Positions 35,612 through 43,215 of a DNA stretch of 64,000 bases are shown here, piece by piece. Below the pieces are notes generated by a model. The model saw nothing but the letters and a program-made list of their open reading frames with translations. It did no database searches and was not told the origin of the DNA. Position 1 is the stretch's first letter, and each line of letters opens with the position of its first letter. The translations under genes were made by a program, and so were the position numbers. Origin of the DNA: DATFTF01 sp963825175 (GTDB taxonomy: Bacteria; Acidobacteriota; Thermoanaerobaculia; UBA5066; Gp7-AA6); contig CAWGSA010000002.1 in the NCBI GenBank assembly GCA_963825175.1, positions 1,860,001 to 1,924,000 on the forward strand, given 5' to 3'.

Positions 35612-36052
35612 ATGGCTGAAGCCACCGCAGCATCCGCGACGCCCGAAAAGCCGACTGCCAAAGGCAAGGGCAAGCGCGCCCGCGCCGGCAAGAAGGAGAA
35701 GAAGAACGTCCCGCACGCGATCGCGACGGTGCAGGCCTCCTTCAACAACACGATCATCACGATCGCGGACCAGGATGGAGGGGTGTTGTCCTGGTCCTCG
35801 GCCGGGAGAATCGGGTTCAAGGGATCCCGCAAGGGCACGCCTTTCGCCGCGCAACTCGCCGCAGCCAACTGCGCGGAAGGCGCCAAGGAGCACGGCGTTC
35901 GCTCGATCGATGTCCGTGTCACCGGGCCGGGCGCAGGCCGAGAGTCCGCGATCCGCGCGCTGCAGGCCAACGGCCTCGACATCAAGTCGATCAAGGACAC
36001 CACGCCGATCCCGCACAACGGGTGCCGGCCGAGGAAGAGGAGAAGAGTCTAG
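35612..36052 (+). CDS. rpsK: Ribosomal protein S11
   Basis: Platform protein contacting the E-site mRNA. The 146 residues have a Lys/Ala-rich first 35 residues, then the conserved HAIATVQASFNNTIITIADQ, SWSSAGRIGFKGSRKGTPFA and the C-terminal TPIPHNGCRPRKRRRV. GAGAGGAAG precedes the ATG. Confidence 0.98.
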   Translation: MAEATAASATPEKPTAKGKGKRARAGKKEKKNVPHAIATVQASFNNTIITIADQDGGVLSWSSAGRIGFKGSRKGTPFAAQLAAANCAEGAKEHGVRSIDVRVTGPGAGRESAIRALQANGLDIKSIKDTTPIPHNGCRPRKRRRV

Positions 36053-36140
36053 AGAGGTTCGAGGTTCGACGTGCGGCGTTCTACGTTCGGGAGGACCGCA
36101 GCGGAACCTAGAACGTCGAACTGAGAACGTAGAACCTTTC
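36053..36140 (+). repeat. GAGGTTC/GAACNNN element with inverted arms before rpsD
   Basis: Left arm 36053-36090: GAGGTTC twice, GACGTGC, GGCGTTC, TACGTTC. Right arm 36102-36140: GGAACCTA, GAACGTC, GAACTGA, GAACGTA, GAACCTT, the inverted heptads. The remaining 36141-36202 of the 164-nt gap shows no clear structure, and AGGAGG at 36203-36208 is the rpsD Shine-Dalgarno. Confidence 0.78.
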
Positions 36141-36216
36141 GTCTGTAAACCGCCTTATCGATCCTGGGCGGGAGGAAGGACGTAAAAGCGAAAGAGGGAT
36201 CGAGGAGGGTTTTTAC

Positions 36217-36843
36217 TTGGCTCGTCATACCGAATCGGTTTGTCGGCTTTGCCGACGCGAAGGGATGAAGCTGTTCCTGAAGGGGGACCGCTGTTTCAAG
36301 GACAAGTGCGCCATCGAGCGGCGCAACTATCCGCCCGGCCAGCATGGGCGGCGGCGGAGCAAGCTGCTCGGGTACGGCATCCAGCTGCGCGAGAAGCAGA
36401 AGGTCAAGCGAATCTATGGCCTGCTCGAGAGGCAGTTTCGGCTCGCCTTCGCGCACGCGGAGCGCCGCAAGGGGATCACCGGCTCGAACTTGCTCGAAGA
36501 GCTGGAGCGCCGCCTCGACAACGTCGTGTACTCGCTGGGCTTCGCGGCGTCCCGTTCGCAGGCGCGCCAGCTGGTTCGCCATGGACACGTGACCGTCAAC
36601 ACGAGGAAGGTGACGATCCCGTCATTCCGGGTGGCCAAGGCCCAGGTGATCGCCATCAAGGAGAAGAGCCGCTCCAACGAACAGATCAAGGCGTCGGTCG
36701 AAACGGCCCGAGCGCGGGGCGTTCCGGCCTGGCTCGACCTCTCTCCCGAGACCTTCTCGGGCACGGTCGTCGAGCTTCCCAAGCGGGAGGAGATCAAGCT
36801 GCCGATTCAGGAGCAGCTGATCGTCGAGCTGTATTCGAAGTAA
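36217..36843 (+). CDS. rpsD: Ribosomal protein S4, zinc type
   Basis: Primary 16S-binding protein and operon regulator in many bacteria. The 208 residues start at TTG (AGGAGG 8 nt upstream) as ARHTESVCRLCRREGMKLFL; cysteines in CRLC and CFKDKC mark the zinc form. The S4 domain reads RLDNVVYSLGFAASRSQARQ LVRHGHVTVN in two adjoining parts. Confidence 0.97.
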   Translation: MARHTESVCRLCRREGMKLFLKGDRCFKDKCAIERRNYPPGQHGRRRSKLLGYGIQLREKQKVKRIYGLLERQFRLAFAHAERRKGITGSNLLEELERRLDNVVYSLGFAASRSQARQLVRHGHVTVNTRKVTIPSFRVAKAQVIAIKEKSRSNEQIKASVETARARGVPAWLDLSPETFSGTVVELPKREEIKLPIQEQLIVELYSK

Positions 36844-36868
36844 CGGGAGTCAGGACGGAGGACAAACA

Positions 36869-37849
36869 ATGACTCTTTGGAAGGGATTTCAGAAGCCGAA
36901 GCGCCTGGAGGTCGATACCGAGACGCTGACGGCGACGTACGGAAAATTCTATGCCCAACCGTTCGAGCGCGGATTCGGCACAACCGTCGGAAACGCGCTG
37001 CGTCGCGTTCTCCTCTCGGCCATCGAGGGGGCAGCCATCACCGCGATCAAGATCGAGGGAGTGCTGCACGAGTTCTCGTCCCTGCCGGGCGTGGTGGAGG
37101 ACGTGACCGACATCATCCTCAATCTGAAGTCGATTCCCATCAAGATGCACACCAACACCGAGAAGATCCTGACGCTCGATGTCGAACGCAAGGGAAGAGT
37201 GACCGCGGCCGATCTCCAGGGAGACGCCACCATCGAGATTCTCGATCCTTCGGCGCCGATCGCCACGCTGTCGGAAAACGGAAAGCTGCAGATGGAGCTG
37301 CGCGTCAACATGGGCCGGGGATACGTCTCGGCCGACAAGAATTTCGACGAGGACATGGGAATCGGCTACATCCCGATCGACTCCGTTCACTCCCCGGTGC
37401 GTCGGGTCAACTACCACGTCGAGGCCGCGCGGATCGGCCAGGCGACGGACTATGACCGGCTCGTCCTGGAGGTATGGAGCAATGGAACGGTCTCTCCGGC
37501 CGACGCGGTGGGACTGGCGGCGACCCTCCTCCGCGATCACCTGACGATCTTCGTCAACGCGGAGCACGAAACAGCCTTCGAAGGGGAAGGGGAGGGGCAG
37601 CTGCCCGAAAACCTGGCGGAATATCTCAATCGGTCGGTCGACGAGCTGGAGCTCTCGGTCCGCAGCGCCAACTGTCTGAAGAATGCCGGTATCCGGACGA
37701 TTCGCGACCTGGTGCAGAAGACCGAGAAGGACATGCTGGAGACGAAGAACTTCGGGCGCAAGTCCTTGAACGAAATCAAGGACATTCTTCGACCGATGGG
37801 CCTTTCGCTGGGGATGGAGCTCGAGCCGGCCACAGCCAAGAGTGAGTAA
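36869..37849 (+). CDS. rpoA: RNA polymerase alpha subunit
   Basis: Assembly platform of RNA polymerase, 326 residues. The N-terminal dimerisation domain includes FGTTVGNALRRVLLSAIEGA and HEFSSLPGVVEDVTDIILNL; the C-terminal domain binding UP elements and activators includes VRSANCLKNAGIRTIRDLVQ and NFGRKSLNEIKDIL. Its Shine-Dalgarno region is two AGGACNN heptads (AGGACGG, AGGACAA, 36852-36865). Confidence 0.98.
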   Translation: MTLWKGFQKPKRLEVDTETLTATYGKFYAQPFERGFGTTVGNALRRVLLSAIEGAAITAIKIEGVLHEFSSLPGVVEDVTDIILNLKSIPIKMHTNTEKILTLDVERKGRVTAADLQGDATIEILDPSAPIATLSENGKLQMELRVNMGRGYVSADKNFDEDMGIGYIPIDSVHSPVRRVNYHVEAARIGQATDYDRLVLEVWSNGTVSPADAVGLAATLLRDHLTIFVNAEHETAFEGEGEGQLPENLAEYLNRSVDELELSVRSANCLKNAGIRTIRDLVQKTEKDMLETKNFGRKSLNEIKDILRPMGLSLGMELEPATAKSE

Positions 37850-37852
37850 GCC

Positions 37853-38482
37853 ATGATGCACAATCGGGCCGGGCGAAAACTCCGGCGAACGACCTCTCAC
37901 CGGCTGGCCATGTTCTCCAACCAGCTTGCGTCGCTCTTCACGCACGAGCGCATCCAAACGACGCTGAGCAAGGCGAAAGAGCTCCGGCCGCTGGCCGAAA
38001 AGTTGATCACAACGGCCAAGACCGATGCGGTGTCCGCGCGGCGCAAGGTGGCCCAGTGGGTGCCCAACCGCGCGACCGTGAAGAAGGTCTTCGAGAATCT
38101 GGCCCCCCGGTTCGTGGACCGCCCCGGCGGCTACACGCGGATTCTCCGGCTCGGCCCGAGAGCCGGCGACGCGGCGGAAGCGGCGATCCTGGAGTTCGTG
38201 GACTATAAGTTCGAGGCCAAGGACAAGACTCCGCGCAAGGAGTCCCTCGCGGATCGGGCTCGCCGCGCCTCCGGAGGGCGGGTCGATACCGTCCGCAAGG
38301 AGAAGCCCGAGCCGGAGGAGGGCGAGGAGCCGGAAGCGGAGCAGCAGGCTCGCACGACGCGCAAGGCCATTCCGAAGAAGACCCAGGGGCACGCCGGCAA
38401 GCCCGAGAAGGGCGGCAAGGCCGCCAGGCCCGCGCCGAAGAAAGGCCCAAGCCGTACCGGACCGTCCAAGCGCGGGGCGTAG
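37853..38482 (+). CDS. rplQ: Ribosomal protein L17 with long charged C-terminal extension
   Basis: L17 borders the tunnel exit. Residues 1-120 are normal (RKLRRTTSHRLAMFSNQLAS, FTHERIQTTLSKAKELRPLA, GYTRILRLGPRAGDAAEAAI). About 85 extra residues follow, first acidic (KPEPEEGEEPEAEQQ), then Lys/Pro/Gly-rich to the end (KKGPSRTGPSKRGA). It closes the alpha operon; a weak CGGAGG...CCTCCG hairpin at 38497-38519 follows. Confidence 0.96.
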   Translation: MMHNRAGRKLRRTTSHRLAMFSNQLASLFTHERIQTTLSKAKELRPLAEKLITTAKTDAVSARRKVAQWVPNRATVKKVFENLAPRFVDRPGGYTRILRLGPRAGDAAEAAILEFVDYKFEAKDKTPRKESLADRARRASGGRVDTVRKEKPEPEEGEEPEAEQQARTTRKAIPKKTQGHAGKPEKGGKAARPAPKKGPSRTGPSKRGA

Positions 38483-38583
38483 AGCTTCATGACGCGCGGA
38501 GGAGACCCGTCGGCCTCCGTCACCGGGGAAGCCGGGTTGCCTCCGAGGAAGGCTCTTCGTCCGTCTTGGAAAGGACTGTAGGG

Positions 38584-38982
38584 TTGCGCCTCAAACGCGC
38601 TCGCAGGGGAGCGCTGGTGTGGGGTCTGTTCCTCCTGACGCTCACATCGTGGCCCAGGCCGCCCGAGGTGCCCGTTCTTTCCGCCATTCCCAACTTCGAC
38701 AAGCTCGTCCACGCCGTGCTCTATGCGGTGGAGGCCTTCTTCTTGTACTTCTCGGTTCGATGGCCGGGCGCGCCGACGGGGCTGTCGGCCGTGCGCGTCC
38801 TGGCGATCGTCGGAGCGCTCGCGGTGTGGGGAACGGCGGACGAGATACACCAGGCGTGGATCCCCGGACGCTCGATGGAGGCTGAGGACGCCGCGGCGGA
38901 CACGGGCGGCGCGCTCCTCGGAGCTCTCGCGGCTTCGTTTCTGGCGAACGGACGCTCGGCCGTGCGCGCGCCGACCCGCTGA
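38584..38982 (+). CDS. VanZ-like membrane protein
   Basis: Small membrane protein (132 residues from the TTG with AAGGA 8 nt upstream) of the VanZ-like family. Signature residues are FDKLVHAVLYAVEAFFLYFS and TADEIHQAWIPGRSMEAEDA followed by a Gly/Ala-rich last helix (TGGALLGALAASFL). About four hydrophobic segments. VanZ of the vancomycin cluster confers low-level teicoplanin resistance, but most homologues have no known function and nothing here suggests a resistance role. A TTG six codons earlier is an alternative start. It ends four bases from a convergent gene. Confidence 0.8.
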   Translation: MRLKRARRGALVWGLFLLTLTSWPRPPEVPVLSAIPNFDKLVHAVLYAVEAFFLYFSVRWPGAPTGLSAVRVLAIVGALAVWGTADEIHQAWIPGRSMEAEDAAADTGGALLGALAASFLANGRSAVRAPTR

Positions 38983-38986
38983 GCCG

Positions 38987-40114
38987 TCAGCGCCGCCAGC
39001 CGCTGGAGATCGACGTTGGGAACCGGCCCACGCGGCCGGCGGGTCCCACGGCCCAGCCCGCGCCCCCGCCGGCAAAGGACAACGCGTTGTATCCCTCGTT
39101 TGAGGCCGACCAGTTGGTGCCGCCGTCGGACGACCAGGCCGAGATTTCGGGACCCACCGCAATGAGGATCGGCGGACGGCTGCCGGGAACGACGGTGACG
39201 GCGGAGAGGAACCGGTCGAGGGGAGGCGCCGGGATGACGCTGGTCCAGGACTCGCCCGCGTCGCTCGTCCTTGCGATGAAGGAGCCGCCGCGCGGCGTTC
39301 GGTAGTCGCCGCCGACGGCGATTCCATGGGAATCATCCCAGAAGGCCAGAGAGAAAATTCCCGAGGACGGTGTGGCCGCCGGGAGGGGCGTCGCCCCGAC
39401 GCTCCAGGTGCGGCCGCCGTCCTTCGATCGGAAGACGCGGGCCGTGCCGCCGCCTCCGGTGCCGAACCAGGCGCGATCGTGAGGGCCGACGATCAGGCAC
39501 GTACCGCTGGCGGCGAAGGCTCCTTCGCCGGGCAGAGCCGCGGGCATGGCGGACGGCTCGGTCCCGCGCCAGTGCCCGCCCCCGTCGTTGGTGATTTCCA
39601 CGACGAAGCGTCCGTCCACCGGGTCACCCAGGACGAGGCCACGTTGCCGGTCCCAGAGCGCGATGGCGTCGTAGAAGCCCTTGGGGTCAGAGTTCTGGAG
39701 GGCGAGCGACCAGCGGGCACCCCCGTCTCGCGACCTCTCGACCCGGGAGAGGGCGCCTTGCCCGGCGCTCATCAACCAGACGTCCTCGCCGTCGAAGGCC
39801 TCCACGTCCCGAAAGTCGAGACCGTCCGCGCCCGGCACGACCCACGCGCTCCAGGTCTTTCCTCCGTCGGCCGTCCGCAGGAACGTCCCTCTGGTCCCGC
39901 TGGCCCAGGCGATGTGGTCGGAGACCGCACGAACGCCGCGCAGATCCGAAGCGGTCCCCGACGCCTGCGCGTCCCAGCTCCAGCCGGCCGGTGGTCCGAC
40001 GGAGCAGAGCAGGAGAGCGACCGGCGAGAGAGCGCGGAGGCGCCGCCAACCGATGGAGGAAGCGCTCGGAAGCCGGCGCCTGTCGAGCGTGGGCCCCGGG
40101 GGGGGGCCCTTCAC
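38987..40114 (-). CDS. Secreted YCF48-like/sialidase-fold beta-propeller protein
   Basis: 375-residue exported protein of unknown role. After an Arg-rich start and a hydrophobic stretch (LSPVALLLCSVGPPAGWSW) it has repeated propeller blades with Asp-box-like motifs: TADGGKTWSAW, SRDGGARWSL, TNDGGGHWRG, SKDGGRTWSV, TSDAGESWTS, SSDGGTNWSA. This repeat is shared by YCF48 photosystem assembly factors and by many uncharacterised secreted bacterial proteins. The GTG start overlaps the pilT stop (GTGA). Codons 3-6 contain nine consecutive C on the coding strand (40098-40106). Confidence 0.8.
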   Translation of the reverse strand: MKGPPPGPTLDRRRLPSASSIGWRRLRALSPVALLLCSVGPPAGWSWDAQASGTASDLRGVRAVSDHIAWASGTRGTFLRTADGGKTWSAWVVPGADGLDFRDVEAFDGEDVWLMSAGQGALSRVERSRDGGARWSLALQNSDPKGFYDAIALWDRQRGLVLGDPVDGRFVVEITNDGGGHWRGTEPSAMPAALPGEGAFAASGTCLIVGPHDRAWFGTGGGGTARVFRSKDGGRTWSVGATPLPAATPSSGIFSLAFWDDSHGIAVGGDYRTPRGGSFIARTSDAGESWTSVIPAPPLDRFLSAVTVVPGSRPPILIAVGPEISAWSSDGGTNWSASNEGYNALSFAGGGAGWAVGPAGRVGRFPTSISSGWRR

Positions 40115-41553
40115 TTCTTGAAGAAGCCTTGCTGGGCGACCTTGCCGGTCTGCTCGGTCGCCATCACCCGCTGGTTGAGCTCCTTGATGCGTTCGTTCAA
40201 CTGCGTGATCTTCGTCTGGTACTCGCGGGCGATGCGATCATTCTCGTTCTTGAGCCGCTGGATCTCGTCCTCCAGGTCCGAGATGGTCTGGGATCGACCT
40301 TCCACGTTGTGCTTCAGGCCGTTGAGCTCCTCGACGTGGCGCGAGATTTCCTCGTCTTTCTCGGCCAGCCGAATCCGCCATTTTTCCTCCTGCTCCTCGT
40401 AGAGTCGCTTGACGTCCATCAATTGCGTGATGGCGGAAAAGTCGTTGTCCGAAGCCATGAGGCCTCCTCGTTCGTCCTCTTCGATCTGAGGGAAGAGCTT
40501 GCGGAGCTTGAGCGACAGGTCCTCCGGATCCGTGGAGAGCTCCATCGCCCGCTTGTAGTCGATTTTTCCGTTCACCAGAAGCGCCAGGAGGGACTGGTTC
40601 ATCGTCTGCATCCGGTAGTACCCGACCGAGGACTCGATCTCGTCGAGGATATCCTTGGTCTCTCCCAGCTCGATGTGCTTGGCGATCTTGGGGGAGTTGA
40701 TCATGATCTCGACCACCGGCACCATCCCCGATCCGTCGGACTTCTCGATCAGGCGCATGGACACGATCGCTCGGAGCACCAGCGCGAGCTGGGAGCGCAA
40801 TTGGTGCTGCTGGCTGGGGGGACAGCTGTCCATGATGCGATCGATCGATTGCGCGGCGTTGTTGGTGTGAAGGGTCGAAAACACGAGATGCCCGGTCTCT
40901 GCGGCCGTGATGACCGTCTGCATGGTCTGCCAGTCGCGCATCTCTCCGACCATGATGACGTCGGGATCCTGCCGCATCATGTTCTTCAACGCCTCGACGA
41001 AGGTGGGCGTGTCGGTACCGATCTCCCGCTGGGAGACCGCGGCCTTACCGTCGGCGAAGAGGTATTCGATCGGGTCCTCGATGGTCACGATGTGGACGGC
41101 TCGTTTCTCGAGGGTCGACCGCATGATGGAAGCGAGCGTGGTTGACTTGCCCGATCCGGTCGGTCCCGTGATGAGAACGAGCCCGGTGGGGATGTGAACG
41201 AAAGTTTCCAGCACCTCGGGCAGGCCGAGCTCCGTGATCTCCGGGATCTTGAACGGAATCCTGCGAAAGACCGCCGCCATGGAGCCCCGTTGAATGAAGA
41301 TGTTGGCCCGAAAACGAGCCACTCCGTGGAGCCCGTAACCGAGGTCGACCGACTGGTTCTGCTCGAACTTCAGGCGCTGGGCGGGGCTCAAGATTTCCTG
41401 GAGCATGGTCTCCAGATCCTTGGGCTGGAGCGGCTCGGTGTTCAACGGGATGAGCTTCCCCTTGATCCGCAACAAGGGCGGTCTCATCGGCTTCAGATGG
41501 AGGTCGGAGGCCTCCTTCTTGGCCATGAACTTGAGCAGTTCTGTGAGGGTCAA
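40111..41553 (-). CDS. pilT: PilT-type twitching ATPase with coiled-coil C-terminal tail
   Basis: Secretion-superfamily ATPase of the PilT/PilU retraction group. From a TTG overlapping the cca stop (TTGA) it has 480 residues: N-terminal ASDLHLKPMRPPLLRIKGKL, Walker A GPTGSGKST (130-138), Walker B DPDVIMVGEMRD (~195-206) and the His box TGHLVFSTLHTNNA. The PilT core ends near residue 370. Residues ~381-466 are a predicted coiled coil (KWRIRLAEKDEEISRHVEEL, DLEDEIQRLKNENDRIAREY), which usual PilT (about 350-370 residues) lacks. No other pilus genes are nearby. Confidence 0.9.
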   Translation of the reverse strand: MTLTELLKFMAKKEASDLHLKPMRPPLLRIKGKLIPLNTEPLQPKDLETMLQEILSPAQRLKFEQNQSVDLGYGLHGVARFRANIFIQRGSMAAVFRRIPFKIPEITELGLPEVLETFVHIPTGLVLITGPTGSGKSTTLASIMRSTLEKRAVHIVTIEDPIEYLFADGKAAVSQREIGTDTPTFVEALKNMMRQDPDVIMVGEMRDWQTMQTVITAAETGHLVFSTLHTNNAAQSIDRIMDSCPPSQQHQLRSQLALVLRAIVSMRLIEKSDGSGMVPVVEIMINSPKIAKHIELGETKDILDEIESSVGYYRMQTMNQSLLALLVNGKIDYKRAMELSTDPEDLSLKLRKLFPQIEEDERGGLMASDNDFSAITQLMDVKRLYEEQEEKWRIRLAEKDEEISRHVEELNGLKHNVEGRSQTISDLEDEIQRLKNENDRIAREYQTKITQLNERIKELNQRVMATEQTGKVAQQGFFKK

Positions 41554-42875
41554 CGGGTGGGAATTATAACCGCAGCCTTCCCCCTTCGTCCCCCGGCCCG
41601 GGGGCCTGAGGGGTCCTGGAAACCGGTTCCTCGGCCGGCGAAGGCGCCCAGAAGCCACCTTCGAGCCTGCGCCCGGGAGGAAACGGCGCCCGAGAGCGAT
41701 TCGATTTCGAGCTCCTTCAACAGTGCTCCCACTTCCGGTCCCGGGCTGAGCCCGAGCCATGTCATGACGTCATCCCCCGTCACTCGGACTCTTCGAGCCG
41801 GTCGCATGCGCGCGAGGCGCCGGCTGGAGGACCGGCGCGCGGGCTCGAGCAGGGCCAGGAGACAAATCGCCTCGGCCCGACGCTCTGCGGCGTCCCGGAT
41901 CCAGCCCCACGTCTCCCTCCCCGGTCCGAGGCGTGCCGCTCGCGTCGCCAGGTCGAGGAGCCCGGCCACGTCCGCCGCCTCCTGGCGGCCGAATCGGCGT
42001 CTGGCCAGCCAGCGGGCCGCCTGCGGCCCGGAGAGGCCGAACCAGGCGGCGATCGACGCCAGGCGCAGCCTCCGGCGCGACGGAGGATCTCGATGTCGCA
42101 GCGAGGGAGCATCGACGCGCGCCAGAAGGCCGCTCGAGCCTGGAGGAAGGAGGCCGGGCAGACCGAACATCGGGCCCCACCCGCCGACATCCCGGAGCCA
42201 GCGCAACGCTCCGCCGGCGCGGTCGGCCTCCAGGAGCTTGACGATCTCGGCCCGAATTCGCTCGGGCGCGATCGCCGCAAGCTGAGGGGCGACGGACCTC
42301 GAGACGGACGCAACCTCTCGGTCGGGGCGCAGCCCATGGGTGGCGAAGAGCCGCGCCGCGCGAAGGATGCGCAGCGGATCCTCTCCGACGTTGGTCGGCA
42401 GGACGAGCCGGAGTTGGCGCCTGGCCAGATCAGCGGCGCCCCCGAACGGGTCGATCAGGCGTTCCGAGCCGGGCTCCCATGCGAGGGCGTTGACCGTGAA
42501 GTCTCTGCGGGCGAGGTCCTCCTCGATCGATCCGCCGGTCAACTCGGCCAGATCCACCTCCCGCGACGTCCCGGCCACGCGGGCGACGCGTGGCGTCACG
42601 TCGGACAGACAGACCGCCGTTCCCAGTCCGCGCGCCTCGATCTCGAGAGCGAGCGGGTAGGGATCTCCCGCGACCACCAGGTCGATCTCGGAAACCGGGC
42701 GTCCGATGAGCAGATCCCTCAGAGCGCCCCCGACCAGCCAGACTCTCCCTGCTCGGTCGAGCACCGTGGAGGCGACCGCGCGCATCTCCTTCCATCGTGC
42801 CGCGCGGGCGAGCCTGCGGCGGGCGGACCTGGAAGGCAGCGGACCGATGGGCCATGTTTTTGCGGGACGTCGCAT
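41550..42875 (-). CDS. cca: tRNA nucleotidyltransferase/poly(A) polymerase family protein
   Basis: Class II CCA-adding enzyme family, 441 residues. The head domain shows VWLVGGALRDLLIGRPVSEI followed by DLVV (metal motif E-x-D rather than the commoner D-x-D), RRDFTVNALAW, and EDPLRILRAARLFATHGL. The start is the ATG with CAGGAAG upstream; an ATG 30 codons further in is possible. All five tRNAs in the window encode their CCA, so the enzyme would repair ends or polyadenylate RNA. The C-terminal third is poorly conserved and Arg-rich. Confidence 0.85.
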   Translation of the reverse strand: MRRPAKTWPIGPLPSRSARRRLARAARWKEMRAVASTVLDRAGRVWLVGGALRDLLIGRPVSEIDLVVAGDPYPLALEIEARGLGTAVCLSDVTPRVARVAGTSREVDLAELTGGSIEEDLARRDFTVNALAWEPGSERLIDPFGGAADLARRQLRLVLPTNVGEDPLRILRAARLFATHGLRPDREVASVSRSVAPQLAAIAPERIRAEIVKLLEADRAGGALRWLRDVGGWGPMFGLPGLLPPGSSGLLARVDAPSLRHRDPPSRRRLRLASIAAWFGLSGPQAARWLARRRFGRQEAADVAGLLDLATRAARLGPGRETWGWIRDAAERRAEAICLLALLEPARRSSSRRLARMRPARRVRVTGDDVMTWLGLSPGPEVGALLKELEIESLSGAVSSRAQARRWLLGAFAGRGTGFQDPSGPRAGGRRGKAAVIIPTR

Positions 42876-42921
42876 GCACTTCCTGCTCGGAGATCCACCG
42901 AAAGGCCTTAAAATAAGCGAG
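42876..42921. promoter_or_regulatory. Divergent cca/gatC control region
   Basis: This 46-bp gap separates cca (minus) from gatC (plus). On the plus strand TAAAAT (42909-42914, 5 of 6 to a -10 box) ends seven bases before the gatC ATG, and no Shine-Dalgarno precedes that ATG, which would fit a leaderless gatC message. No convincing -35 box is present. Confidence 0.35.
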
Positions 42922-43215
42922 ATGCCTCCACCGTCTCCCGTCAGCCGCGAGGTGGTTCGAAAGATCGCCGCCTTAGCCCGCGTATCCCTGCCGGACGAAG
43001 AGCTGCCGGCCTGGACCGAACAGCTCGGACGCATTGTCTCGTATATCGATCAGCTCAAGGAATTGCCCCTGGAGACGGCACAAGCCGGTGAGGCACCCGT
43101 GACGCCGCTGCGTGCCGACACACCGACGCCCGGCGAGGGTCGCGAGGCGCTCGAGGGCAACTCCCGGCTGCTGCATGGATACGGTGTGGTCCCGCGGGTC
43201 GTGAGCAGCAGCTAG
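42922..43215 (+). CDS. gatC: Asp-tRNA(Asn)/Glu-tRNA(Gln) amidotransferase subunit C
   Basis: Small chaperone-like subunit of the GatCAB transamidase, 97 residues: SREVVRKIAALARVSLPDEE, WTEQLGRIVSYIDQLKELPL and ETAQAGEAPVTPLRADTPTP. The first ATG giving this N-terminus is used. gatA follows with no gap. gatB is not in the window. Confidence 0.95.
   Translation: MPPPSPVSREVVRKIAALARVSLPDEELPAWTEQLGRIVSYIDQLKELPLETAQAGEAPVTPLRADTPTPGEGREALEGNSRLLHGYGVVPRVVSSS

Noticed and set aside
38584..38982. Calling the VanZ-like gene an antibiotic-resistance gene
   Set aside because: VanZ-like proteins are common and mostly of unknown role; there is no van cluster nearby.
38987..40114. Naming the propeller protein a photosystem II assembly factor
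   Set aside because: Only the repeat fold is shared with YCF48; there is no photosynthesis gene in the window and such propellers are widespread in non-phototrophs.
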